From an uncultured Alphaproteobacteria bacterium (GTDB lineage Bacteria > Pseudomonadota > Alphaproteobacteria > RF32 > CAG-239), in assembly GCA_949297145.1 (NCBI GenBank), contig CASFQO010000015.1:1-64000 (forward strand): 64,000 nucleotides of DNA, read 5' to 3'. This document shows, in pieces, positions 10,390 to 17,808 of the stretch. Within the stretch, counting starts at the first letter, position 1, and each line of letters starts with the position of its first letter. The translations under genes were made by a program, and so were the position numbers. The notes beneath the pieces are model-generated. The model did not search any database, was not told the origin of the DNA, and saw nothing but the letters and a program-made list of their open reading frames with translations.

Positions 10390-11826
10390 TCATCTTAATT
10401 CTCTTTTAAGAACAAAATCCCCTTGGTAATTTTTATCTTCATACCATTCTGGAGAACCATTTTTACGTTCTTTAACAACAACTTTACCAACCTTATCAAT
10501 TTGTTGATTTTCTTTCATTTCTCTGGACATTTTATCTCCAACCGCCACAACACCTATCATATCCCCCTTATTAAGCATAAAAACAAAAGGCCTATTTGCA
10601 TTAAACAAAGCGGAAGTATTTGTCGATGGATTTTTTATATCATTATCAGACAAAATACCATCCTCTGCAGCAGAAACACCTTCATCAATTCTAAATCTAG
10701 TATTAAGAATAATATCTGAAACCTGCGCTTGAACATCATAACTTATCATCTTAGCAAAATTATATATTGGAGAAAAGATATTCGAAACACCAAATTCACC
10801 AAAAACATCTTTAATATTTTTCCAATTATATGAAAGTTGAAATCTCGGAATAAATAAATCCAGTTCAATAGAATACATTTCCGGCATCATTTTATAATCT
10901 TCAAAATTCGCTATAAATTTATCAAAATCCGCATTTTCTCTTGGAAGATAAAAAGTAATGTAATCTCCTGAACTAAAAAACAGACGAACCACCTGCATAA
11001 AATCGTTTTCAAAATATTCAAATGTACCATGCTGATACATCATATTAACTACCGTCTCTTCTCCTGTAGCCGCATAAAAAATTTTCTCCTTTGTTAATTT
11101 CTCATCAAAAGCCTGTTGCCAATTCTGCTGAAACCCCAATGATGAAACAACATACAATTCATCATCATTAACAGGACGCGAGGCAACCACTTCATCAACT
11201 ATTCCTTCAGTCTTCTCGCTCATCCAAGAATTAAGAACATCTGTACTTCCTTGCATACTCCAAGTTTCAGCCCCCAAAATATCACCAATCATTGTCCGAT
11301 ATCTTTGACTAAAAACGTTTCCCCAAAGTGATATATTCCACTCGTACGATTTATTTTTTGAAGCCAAATAAGATTTCAACGTTGCATTTACATCAGTTAA
11401 ACGAAAAATAGAAAAAAGTTTAGAAAATTCTAGCAAAGTTGAATCAACCACCCCATTTGCCAGCAAAACAGACGTTGCATAAAAAGACAAGGGTGCAATC
11501 ACAAAATTGTTACCCTTATTTGCATTGTATTCTTGCTTTAATAATAAAGAAGCGAATTTAAGTTCACTCTCACTCAAGGCAAAGCCACTGTCCGTAACAT
11601 TTTCCATTTTATTACGAAACTGCTGTTTTTTTGGTGCTTGATATTGAGTTTGTCGTAAGGAACGTTTTTGTAGCCTATTCGATACTTGTCCGCTGTTTTC
11701 AATACTTATTTCTTGATTCATTTCTACAGCATCACCAGCAACAAACCACCCTGGTTTAGCATACTGTGCAACACTATTTTCCGCAAAAAGAATCAAAGCA
11801 ACAAAACACAAAATTTTCTTAATCAT
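10390..11826 (-). CDS. Secreted serpin-family protein
   Basis: A 478-residue protein with a Sec signal (cleavage near residue 20, SVA-QYA), a 60-residue linker, then a serpin fold from about residue 85. Serpin marks are NNFVIAPLSFYATSVLLANG (107-125), LNSWMSEKTEGIVDEVV (198-214), VVSSLGFQQNWQQAF (226-240), a reactive-centre loop at about 381-407 and FNANRPFVFMLN (408-419). Serpins trap proteases by inserting the cleaved loop into beta-sheet A. The hinge reads DEGVSAAEDG: Gly and Ala-Ala are kept, but Val, Glu and Asp replace the usual small residues, so inhibition is uncertain. A 46-residue charged tail follows the last strand. It would act in the periplasm or outside the cell. Confidence 0.9.
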   Translation of the reverse strand: MIKKILCFVALILFAENSVAQYAKPGWFVAGDAVEMNQEISIENSGQVSNRLQKRSLRQTQYQAPKKQQFRNKMENVTDSGFALSESELKFASLLLKQEYNANKGNNFVIAPLSFYATSVLLANGVVDSTLLEFSKLFSIFRLTDVNATLKSYLASKNKSYEWNISLWGNVFSQRYRTMIGDILGAETWSMQGSTDVLNSWMSEKTEGIVDEVVASRPVNDDELYVVSSLGFQQNWQQAFDEKLTKEKIFYAATGEETVVNMMYQHGTFEYFENDFMQVVRLFFSSGDYITFYLPRENADFDKFIANFEDYKMMPEMYSIELDLFIPRFQLSYNWKNIKDVFGEFGVSNIFSPIYNFAKMISYDVQAQVSDIILNTRFRIDEGVSAAEDGILSDNDIKNPSTNTSALFNANRPFVFMLNKGDMIGVVAVGDKMSREMKENQQIDKVGKVVVKERKNGSPEWYEDKNYQGDFVLKRELR

Positions 11827-11979
11827 AGCACCCCCTAAGAAAACATAATTCTATAATGATTAAAAAAAATTAATTTTATGTTAGCAAAATTTTTCATTTT
11901 TAGAAATAAAATACAAATATAAATTGAATATTAATAAAAATGTACTATATACTAGATAAAAAGTACAAAGGAGATAGGT

Positions 11980-12261
11980 ATGACCCAATTATTGAGCAAA
12001 GTAATTTTTATTAATCACCACAAAACAAGCATGCGTCTCGCCGCTGCAGAATGGGATGCTGTCGATAATATATGCAAAAGAGAGAATATCAAACGTAACA
12101 CATTAATCAATCTAATCAATTCACGCAAAAACACACAATTAGGCCTAACCTGTTCCGTGCGTTTATTCTCTCTCATTTACTTTTACCAATTATTGATAAA
12201 AGATCACCACGAGAAACAACCAAGTTCACCCATTTTTGCAGCAATAAAAGGGATCATTTAA
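11980..12261 (+). CDS. Ribbon-helix-helix protein (RHH_4 type), copy 2
   Basis: A 93-residue paralogue of the RHH gene at 10047. Shared blocks are KVI-I--HKTS-RLA-AEW-A-D-IC, IKR-(S/T)L, T-LGLT-SVRLF-L-Y. Preceded by AAGGAGAT before ATG. It is divergent from the serpin gene across 153 bases, so it is well placed to bind that shared promoter region; this is inference. Being DNA-binding dimers, the two copies could also heterodimerise. Confidence 0.75.
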   Translation: MTQLLSKVIFINHHKTSMRLAAAEWDAVDNICKRENIKRNTLINLINSRKNTQLGLTCSVRLFSLIYFYQLLIKDHHEKQPSSPIFAAIKGII

Positions 12262-12262
12262 A

Positions 12263-12694
12263 TTATTTATGACCAAAAAGTCTTTCTCTCTCAGCTGCCA
12301 GCCATTTATTACGAGTATATATATCATCCGTACCATGTTTAACGGCGTCACCGTAATATGCGATTTTAAAATTAATTTTTTCCATATACTTTTGCAACGT
12401 AGACATCTGTTCTTCAATTTTAACTTTTTGCCGCTTAAACATCTCAAAGCGAGTTTGTAATGTTTCATCACCCTGCTGACAAAGTTGAATATACTTTTTA
12501 ATCTCTTTTAAGGGCATCCCCGTCCCCTTCAAACATTCAACAATAATCAGCCAATCCACATCATCTTCTTCAAACACACGTGCTCCGGATGAGCCTTTTC
12601 TAATAAAAGGCAACAATCCCTCTTTATCATAATAACGAATTGTATGAGTTGTCAGGCCTAATTTTTTAGCAACTTGTCCTATAGAATATCGCAT
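12263..12694 (-). CDS. MerR-family transcriptional regulator of the redox island
   Basis: A 143-residue regulator. The start at 12694 is chosen because AAGGAGCG lies 5 bases upstream of ATG and translation then begins at the canonical MerR wing (MRYSIGQVAKKLGLTTHTIRYYDKEGLL). The N-terminal HTH covers about residues 1-70, followed by a dimerisation coiled coil (EEQMSTLQKYMEKI). The metal-binding cysteines of metal-sensing MerR proteins are absent; Cys occur only around position 50-68 (VECLKG, IQLCQQG), so it resembles the redox/aldehyde-type AdhR/NmlR branch. Palindromes upstream and inside two nearby promoters are its probable sites. Confidence 0.88.
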   Translation of the reverse strand: MRYSIGQVAKKLGLTTHTIRYYDKEGLLPFIRKGSSGARVFEEDDVDWLIIVECLKGTGMPLKEIKKYIQLCQQGDETLQTRFEMFKRQKVKIEEQMSTLQKYMEKINFKIAYYGDAVKHGTDDIYTRNKWLAAERERLFGHK

Positions 12695-12755
12695 TTTTCG
12701 CTCCTTGTTACAAAAAACATACAACAAACAAAAACATTGTCAACCTAAAGCAAAC

Positions 12756-12773
12756 CTTAGAGTAGACTCTAAG
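12756..12773. promoter_or_regulatory. MerR-type palindrome 1 (upstream of merR)
   Basis: CTTAGAGT-AG-ACTCTAAG is a perfect 8-bp inverted repeat. It lies 62 bases upstream of the MerR start and just upstream of a minus-strand TTGACA (12738-12743) that could be the -35 of merR. The same palindrome core recurs at 12810 and 16300, so it is a regulator-specific site. Confidence 0.7.
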
Positions 12774-12805
12774 TGTATAATTTTTCTACAAATTATAAAA
12801 AGCTC

Positions 12806-12836
12806 TTGACTTAGAGTAAGCTCTAACAATTATCGT
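12806..12836 (+). promoter_or_regulatory. MerR-regulated promoter of the cupin operon
   Basis: TTGACT (-35, 12806-12811) is separated by 19 bases from TATCGT (12831-12836). The overlong spacer holds CTTAGAGT-AA-GCTCTAAC, an imperfect copy of the island palindrome. A 19-base spacer with a central palindrome is the hallmark of MerR-activated promoters. The 12 bases from AGCTCTTGACTT onward match the flavodoxin promoter at 16291 exactly. Confidence 0.75.
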
Positions 12837-12880
12837 TAATAACGAAACGAGTCGAACTGATTTTGATTGGAGGTAGACTA

Positions 12881-13360
12881 ATGAAATGTAAAAACTTAAC
12901 CCTATATGTAAGTGCAATTATGCTAACGATTTCAACACCAACACTAGGAGCATTCGAAATGACTAAAGCACCCATAGACACAATTTTTGCACAAGGTGAA
13001 AAAAATCCCTATGGAAAATTTTTCACCGGACAAACCTATTTAAATATGCTAAGCGAAAAAGACGATATTTTCAACGCCCCGATAGGCAATGTCACCTTTG
13101 AACCGGGAGCAAGAACCAATTGGCACAGCCACAGCGGCGGACAAATCCTTCTCGCACTCAACGGCGAAGGACGCTACCAAGAGCAAAATGGAGAACTTCG
13201 TATATTACATAAAGGAGATATTGTAAGAATAGCACCAAACGTCAAACACTGGCATGGCGCTGCACCAAATTCATGGTTTACACATATTTCTATAGAAACC
13301 AACGTTCCAAACAATACCACCACATGGCAAGAACCCGTAACTGATGAGGAGTACAAATAA
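12881..13360 (+). CDS. Exported cupin-domain protein
   Basis: A 159-residue protein; the start at 12881 is set by GGAGG (12869-12873) seven bases upstream. It begins with a Sec signal peptide (MKCKNLTLYVS...TPTLGAF), then a single small cupin barrel. Metal ligands of cupin motif 1 are visible (FEPGARTNWHSHSGGQILLALNGEG; two His) and of motif 2 (GDIVRIAPNVKHWHGA; His). Small cupins of this kind are often annotated carboxymuconolactone-type or quercetinase-like, but the reaction here is unknown. Its export means it acts in the periplasm. The stop overlaps the next ATG (TAATG), giving tight coupling with the FMN reductase gene. Confidence 0.85.
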   Translation: MKCKNLTLYVSAIMLTISTPTLGAFEMTKAPIDTIFAQGEKNPYGKFFTGQTYLNMLSEKDDIFNAPIGNVTFEPGARTNWHSHSGGQILLALNGEGRYQEQNGELRILHKGDIVRIAPNVKHWHGAAPNSWFTHISIETNVPNNTTTWQEPVTDEEYK

Positions 13361-13899
13361 TGAGCAAAAACATTTTAGTTCTATCTGCAAGCTTTCGCAA
13401 AGGCGGAAATTCAGATACCTTATGCGATGAATTCATAAAAGGTGCCCTTGAAACAGGAAATAACGTAGAAAAGATACACTTAAACGATTATAAAATTAAC
13501 TTTTGCCGCGGTTGTGGCGTATGCAACACCACACACAAATGCGTGCAGAAAGACGATATGGAAAAAATTTTAGATAAAATGGTAAAAGCCGACGTTATTG
13601 TCATGGCAACACCTGTATACTTTTACAATATGAATGGGCAAATGAAAACCCTGATAGACCGTACAGTTCCAAGATATGAAGAAATCAAAAACAAAGATTT
13701 TTATTTTATCATAGCCGCAGCTGATAACAGCCGCCAAAACATGCAGCGAGTACTAGAGAGCTTTCGAGGTTTCACGGAAGATTGCTTAGAAGGAACCAAA
13801 GAAAAAGGCGTCATCTACGGAACAGGTGCTTGGCAAATAGGCGATATCAAGGGTAGTCCTGCCCTCAAAGAAGCTTATGAGATGGGAAAAAAAGCTTAA
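13360..13899 (+). CDS. NADPH-dependent FMN reductase / iron-sulfur flavoprotein family
   Basis: A 179-residue flavodoxin-fold protein of the NADPH-dependent FMN reductase family. The FMN phosphate loop is near the start (LSASFRKGGNSDTLCDEF, residues 8-25). The segment FCRGCGVCNTTHKCVQKDDM (about 48-67) has the compact Cys cluster seen in archaeal and clostridial iron-sulfur flavoproteins and their cluster-less relatives. It has no signal peptide and so is cytoplasmic, in contrast to the exported flavodoxin later in the island. It is coupled to the cupin gene and followed by a terminator. Confidence 0.85.
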   Translation: MSKNILVLSASFRKGGNSDTLCDEFIKGALETGNNVEKIHLNDYKINFCRGCGVCNTTHKCVQKDDMEKILDKMVKADVIVMATPVYFYNMNGQMKTLIDRTVPRYEEIKNKDFYFIIAAADNSRQNMQRVLESFRGFTEDCLEGTKEKGVIYGTGAWQIGDIKGSPALKEAYEMGKKA

Positions 13900-13914
13900 A
13901 TCTATAACCTCACA

Positions 13915-13943
13915 AGAAGCAGGTGCAAAAACCTGCTTCTTTT
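13915..13943 (+). terminator. Terminator after the cupin-reductase pair
   Basis: AGAAGCAGGT-GCAAAA-ACCTGCTTCT is a perfect 10-bp stem followed by TTTG, 15 bases after the FMN reductase stop. It separates the pair from the polyferredoxin-tat genes. Confidence 0.75.
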
Positions 13944-13973
13944 GAAATAAAAGCTAATAACCAAGAAAAATTC

Positions 13974-14002
13974 TTGATAAAAAACATCTCCCCCAGTACT
14001 CT
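13974..14002 (+). promoter_or_regulatory. Possible promoter of polyferredoxin-tatA-tatC
   Basis: TTGATA (13974-13979), 17 bases, TACTCT (13997-14002) lies 28 bases upstream of the polyferredoxin start. It lacks the MerR palindrome, so this unit may be constitutive or read through from upstream. Confidence 0.4.
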
Positions 14003-14029
14003 TAAGACAAATACGCAGAGGAAAACAAG

Positions 14030-15325
14030 ATGCTAAAAGCCAAAACACTTCAAAAAACACGAATAACAATCGCACTCATAGTAGCAACGCTATGCATTGG
14101 CGGAGTACTGGGACTATTTTACCCAATAAAGATATTTGATTTAAACGTAGCCCCTTTAATTCAGAGCTCTATAACAAGCTTCACAATATTCCCGGGGATA
14201 CTAATTGCTTTTCTTTTGCTTCTAACATTGCTATTCGGAAGAATATACTGCTCAACAATATGTCCTCTGGGTCTCTTGCAAGAACTATATCTGCTCATTT
14301 TCCACCGCAAGAAACTCCCCACACAAAAGAGCTCTTCAATCAAATATTTCATAGCAGCCATAGCTTTTGGTACTCTTTTAGGCGGAACAGCTTATTTTAT
14401 GCGCTTAATTGATCCATACTCTATTTTCGGATCAGCTATCAGCGGAACAACCTATGGCATAACAATTATCGTAATTATTGCCTTTTTAACATGGTTTAAA
14501 GGCAGATATTTCTGCACCAATATTTGCCCGGTTGGTACACTCCTCGGCCTAATAGCCCGTCACTCAATTTATAAGCTTCAAATTGACAAAGATTCTTGTG
14601 TAGCCTGCGGTTTATGCACCCAAAAATGTCCTTCGGGCTGTATTGATTTCAAAAACAAAACAATAAACAATGAAACATGCATAAAATGTTTTCGTTGCCT
14701 AACCCTTTGCCATAATGGTGGTATTTCATATAAAAAAGAAAAAGCACAAAAATCAAATACTCCTCTAAATTCCGGACGTCGGCAATTTCTCATCGGAGCC
14801 GGAACATTAGCCGTTCTGGCCATAGCTTACAAAAGCGGTATTAAACTTGGTGACAATGTCGTAAAGAAGCTAAAAAACGTTTTACTTCCCCCCGGAGCCG
14901 GAAACACCAAAGACTTTGCCAATAAATGTTTAAATTGCAATCTTTGTGTTGCAAATTGCCCCATGAAAATCATTCAAAAGGCTGATGAAGAATTTCCGGC
15001 TGTGCATATAAAATATCAAAAAAGCTTTTGTGATTATAATTGCCATAAATGTTCAGAAGTATGCCCAAGTGGTGCTATACAAAGACTAACCCTAAAAGAA
15101 AAACGACACACCCAAATCGGTCTAGCCTCCGTTAACATCGATTCGTGCATACAATGTGGATTGTGCGTCATGGAATGTCCGCGCTCAGCAATTACCAAAG
15201 AACAAGGAGATTTCCCAAAAGTTGATGCAGATAAATGTATCGGATGCGGAGCGTGCCAAGCAGTTTGCCCTGTATCCGCCATAAAGGTACAAGCTTTAGA
15301 AACTCAAAAAACACTGAAACAATAA
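14030..15325 (+). CDS. NapH-NapG-like polyferredoxin with internal twin-arginine motif
   Basis: A 431-residue membrane iron-sulfur protein. Residues 1-175 have about four membrane segments with NapH-family CxxxCP motifs (C74/C78, C162/C166). Two [4Fe-4S] ferredoxin motifs follow (C190-C200 and C217-C227). Then SGRRQFL (248-254) precedes a hydrophobic stretch (to about 267), a Tat signal inside the protein. After it come four more Cys clusters (300-310, 334-345, 373-383, 403-413) resembling NapG. The likely role is to take electrons from quinol and deliver them across the membrane to a periplasmic partner. It is followed 10 bases later by tatA. The arrangement looks like a natural NapH+NapG fusion; the partner is inferred to be the exported flavodoxin or cupin. 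Confidence 0.88.
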   Translation: MLKAKTLQKTRITIALIVATLCIGGVLGLFYPIKIFDLNVAPLIQSSITSFTIFPGILIAFLLLLTLLFGRIYCSTICPLGLLQELYLLIFHRKKLPTQKSSSIKYFIAAIAFGTLLGGTAYFMRLIDPYSIFGSAISGTTYGITIIVIIAFLTWFKGRYFCTNICPVGTLLGLIARHSIYKLQIDKDSCVACGLCTQKCPSGCIDFKNKTINNETCIKCFRCLTLCHNGGISYKKEKAQKSNTPLNSGRRQFLIGAGTLAVLAIAYKSGIKLGDNVVKKLKNVLLPPGAGNTKDFANKCLNCNLCVANCPMKIIQKADEEFPAVHIKYQKSFCDYNCHKCSEVCPSGAIQRLTLKEKRHTQIGLASVNIDSCIQCGLCVMECPRSAITKEQGDFPKVDADKCIGCGACQAVCPVSAIKVQALETQKTLKQ

Positions 15326-15335
15326 GGAGAAAAAT

Positions 15336-15551
15336 ATGTCTATCGGATTAAGTGAACTCATTTTAATATTAGTTGTTGTCTTATTACTTTTCGGAGGCAA
15401 GCGTATACCGGAACTCGCCAAAGCATTTGGAAAAGCCTCTTATGAATATAAAAAAGCAAAAGAAGCTCTACAAAACGAAGCAGACAGTCTAAAAGAAACA
15501 ATAGAAAAAGTAGCTCAACAAGAAGATGATTCCAAGAATAAAAAGGATTAA
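15336..15551 (+). CDS. tatA: Twin-arginine translocase subunit TatA
   Basis: A 71-residue TatA/E protein: a single N-terminal membrane helix (LSELILILVVVLLLFG), the conserved FGG hinge, an amphipathic helix (KRIPELAKAFGKASYEYKKAK) and a short charged tail. It forms the variable-size pore of the Tat system that exports folded, cofactor-bearing proteins. It is preceded by AAGGAG and its stop directly abuts the tatC start. There is no tatB in this cluster, as in minimal TatAC systems where TatA is bifunctional. Confidence 0.93.
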   Translation: MSIGLSELILILVVVLLLFGGKRIPELAKAFGKASYEYKKAKEALQNEADSLKETIEKVAQQEDDSKNKKD

Positions 15552-16277
15552 ATGAGCAATAACGAACAAACTCCATCAGATGAAGAAACACTCATTTCGC
15601 ATTTAGAGGCCTTGCGAAATACATTATTGCGCTGTCTAATATCTCTTGCGATTATATTACCGCTAACGCTGTATTTATCTCCTTATTTTCTGGATTGGCT
15701 GATAAAGATTCTTATTCAAGACTTACCGGTAACGCTAAACTTTTTTTCACCGGCAGAAGTCTTTATTTTACAAATAAAAATTGCACTGGTTTTAGATTTC
15801 GTAACATGTTTTCCATACATAGCCAAACAATTATGGAATTTTATTCTCCCTGCGCTATATGAAAACGAACGATATTTCATCAAACGGATAATTTTAAGCT
15901 CTAGCTCACTATTCATTTTGGGAGTTTGTTTTTGTATCAGTTTTATTTTACCACTGATTATCAAATTTGGTGCAGGTTTTGCCACACCGGAATTAAAAGC
16001 CACCCTAGGCATTTCAAACGTTATAGGGTTAAGCTTATGGTTATCAGTCATTTTTGGAATAATGTTTCAATTTCCCTTGATAACCTATTCCCTCATAAAA
16101 TCAGGTATCTGCACATATGAAACGGTTAAAGCCAAACGTCCCTATATTTTTACATTAATTTTAATCATTGCGGCCATTTTAACCCCGCCGGATGTAGTTA
16201 GCCAGCTTATGCTGACAATCCCCACCTATGCTCTATTTGAAATAGGCCTCTATTATTCTAAAAGGCTCAACAAATAA
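15552..16277 (+). CDS. tatC: Twin-arginine translocase subunit TatC
   Basis: A 241-residue, six-helix inner-membrane protein that recognises Tat signal peptides. The cytoplasmic N terminus (SHLEALRNTLLRCL) has the family's conserved HLxELRxRL pattern with Glu and Arg; the later LLYxxP-like loop (FSPAEVFILQIKIALVLDF) and the ILTPPDVVSQLMLTIPTYALFEIGL segment before the last helices are also typical. It starts with the base after the tatA stop. A tatAC pair next to a substrate with its own Tat motif suggests a dedicated translocase, though a housekeeping tat set elsewhere cannot be excluded. Confidence 0.95.
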   Translation: MSNNEQTPSDEETLISHLEALRNTLLRCLISLAIILPLTLYLSPYFLDWLIKILIQDLPVTLNFFSPAEVFILQIKIALVLDFVTCFPYIAKQLWNFILPALYENERYFIKRIILSSSSLFILGVCFCISFILPLIIKFGAGFATPELKATLGISNVIGLSLWLSVIFGIMFQFPLITYSLIKSGICTYETVKAKRPYIFTLILIIAAILTPPDVVSQLMLTIPTYALFEIGLYYSKRLNK

Positions 16278-16295
16278 AATATCATAAAAAAGCTC

Positions 16296-16326
16296 TTGAC
16301 TTAGAGTATACTCTAAAAATTATACT
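16296..16326 (+). promoter_or_regulatory. MerR-regulated promoter of the exported flavodoxin
   Basis: TTGACT (16296-16301), a 19-base spacer, then TATACT (16321-16326). The spacer contains CTTAGAGT-AT-ACTCTAAA. This matches the promoter at 12806 almost base for base through the -35 and palindrome, placing the two units in one regulon. Confidence 0.8.
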
Positions 16327-16354
16327 TACCTACAGAATAACAGAAAGGAGAGAT

Positions 16355-16936
16355 ATGAAGATGAACATCAGTAATTTATTTAAGAAAATATTTTTGGCAA
16401 CATCTGCCATCTTTTTAACCGCCAATACAACTTTAGCACAAACAAATCCAGAGCAGAATATGGCAAACAAAAAGATTTTAGTCGCCTACTATTCTTGGTC
16501 CGGCAACACAAAAGAAGTCGCCGAAGCCATCCATGAAAAAGTGGGTGGAGACATATATCGGATAGAAACAGAACAAACATATCCGGAAGAGTATCGTGCA
16601 ACAACAGCACAAGCCAAAAGAGAAATAAATGAAGGCTTTCGCCCTACATTAAAAGGAAAAGTAAATAACATTTCCCAATATGATATAATTTTCTTGGGTT
16701 CTCCGAATTGGTGGGGAACAATTGCACCGGCTGTAAGCACCTTTTTGGCAGACAATAATTTAAGCGGCAAAACAATCATTCCATTTATCACCCACGGTGG
16801 CGGCGGTGAACAAAACACAATAACAGACTTAACAGCGCAATGCTCCGGTTGCAATGTCAGCAAAGACGGATGGGTTGGATACCAAAGCCGAACATTAGGA
16901 ATATCCGGTTGGATAAAAGATTTAAATCTAAAATAA
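16355..16936 (+). CDS. Exported flavodoxin
   Basis: A 193-residue protein with a Sec signal peptide (NLFKKIFLATSAIFLTANTTLAQ, cleavage near residue 29) joined to a complete flavodoxin domain. The FMN phosphate-binding loop is YYSWSGNTKEVA (about 45-56), and the isoalloxazine loops are GSPNWWGTIAP (about 112-122) and THGGGGEQN. Flavodoxins carry one or two electrons; almost all are cytoplasmic, so a signal peptide is notable. AAAGGAG supports the ATG. It has its own MerR promoter and terminator. It is the natural candidate to receive electrons from the periplasmic half of the polyferredoxin; that link is inference. Confidence 0.88.
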   Translation: MKMNISNLFKKIFLATSAIFLTANTTLAQTNPEQNMANKKILVAYYSWSGNTKEVAEAIHEKVGGDIYRIETEQTYPEEYRATTAQAKREINEGFRPTLKGKVNNISQYDIIFLGSPNWWGTIAPAVSTFLADNNLSGKTIIPFITHGGGGEQNTITDLTAQCSGCNVSKDGWVGYQSRTLGISGWIKDLNLK

Positions 16937-16948
16937 TCTTTTCAAAAG

Positions 16949-16974
16949 CTTTACCTGAAAAGGTAAAGTTTTTT
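16949..16974 (+). terminator. Terminator after the flavodoxin gene
   Basis: CTTTACCT-GAAA-AGGTAAAG, a perfect 8-bp stem with a GAAA loop, then TTTTTT, 12 bases after the stop. Confidence 0.85.
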
Positions 16975-17041
16975 CTTGTATCTTCGCAAATTTCAATTAG
17001 GATTGAGAACATAAATTCAACTATATATAGAGGATGCCAAC

Positions 17042-17758
17042 ATGAAAAAAATCATCTCAGCAGCACTTTTAGCCTTAGGTCTCATCTTAGGGGGCTTCTT
17101 TCCCGGCTATTACTATTACAAAGCTAAACTAGACAACAATTCCGTAACCGTAAAAGGTCTATCAGAAATGGACGTCAAAGCCGACTTAGCAATATGGAAA
17201 CTCAAATTTGTAATCACCGGCAAAGAATTATTCAGCGCACAAAAAGAAATCACCTCTCAAGCATCAGAGATTCTCGCTTTTTTAAAGCAACAAGGTTTCA
17301 CAGAAACAGAAATTAAATTAGGTCGCATTGAAACGAACGATTTGATGGCTAATCCATACCGTAACAATGAAAATAACGATATGCGCTTCATTTTGTCTCA
17401 AACAATTACCGTACGCAGCACTAATGTAGATTTAGTAGAAGAATCTTTAACTAAGACTGATAATTTAATCTCCAAAGGTATCATTTTTGACAGTTCGTCC
17501 TATGAATACCCCGTGTCTTACATTTTCACAAAATTAAATGATATCAAGCCGAAGATGCTGGAAGAAGCGACCAAAAACGCCAAAGAAGCAGCTTATGAAT
17601 TTGCAAAGAGTTCCGGAAGCATCGTGGGCAAAATCCGTCGCGCTAATCAAGGAGTCTTTTCTATTCTCCCTCGAGAACAAACGAGGGGAAACTCCGAATC
17701 ACAACAAATAGAAAAAACAGTTCGTGTTGTATCAACCATAGAATACTGGTTAGAATAA
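17042..17758 (+). CDS. SIMPL (DUF541) domain periplasmic protein
   Basis: A 238-residue protein with an N-terminal signal/anchor (MKKIISAALLALGLILGGFFPGYYYYKA), likely uncleaved, then a SIMPL/DUF541 domain: VTVKGLSEMDVKADLAIWKLKFVITG, a paired-helix region, FILSQTITVRS and the C-terminal VRVVSTIEYWLE. The family includes E. coli YggE, linked to oxidative-stress tolerance and forming ring-like oligomers; the biochemical role is unsettled. Flanked by terminators on both sides, so it is a single-gene unit. Confidence 0.85.
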   Translation: MKKIISAALLALGLILGGFFPGYYYYKAKLDNNSVTVKGLSEMDVKADLAIWKLKFVITGKELFSAQKEITSQASEILAFLKQQGFTETEIKLGRIETNDLMANPYRNNENNDMRFILSQTITVRSTNVDLVEESLTKTDNLISKGIIFDSSSYEYPVSYIFTKLNDIKPKMLEEATKNAKEAAYEFAKSSGSIVGKIRRANQGVFSILPREQTRGNSESQQIEKTVRVVSTIEYWLE

Positions 17759-17763
17759 AAATT

Positions 17764-17789
17764 AAAAAGCCACAAGATGTGGCTTTTTT
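17764..17789 (+). terminator. Terminator after the SIMPL gene
   Basis: AAAAAGCCACA-AGA-TGTGGCTTTTTT: an 11-bp stem with a T6 tail, six bases after the stop codon. Confidence 0.85.
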
Positions 17790-17808
17790 CATATAAAAAG
17801 GACTAAAG

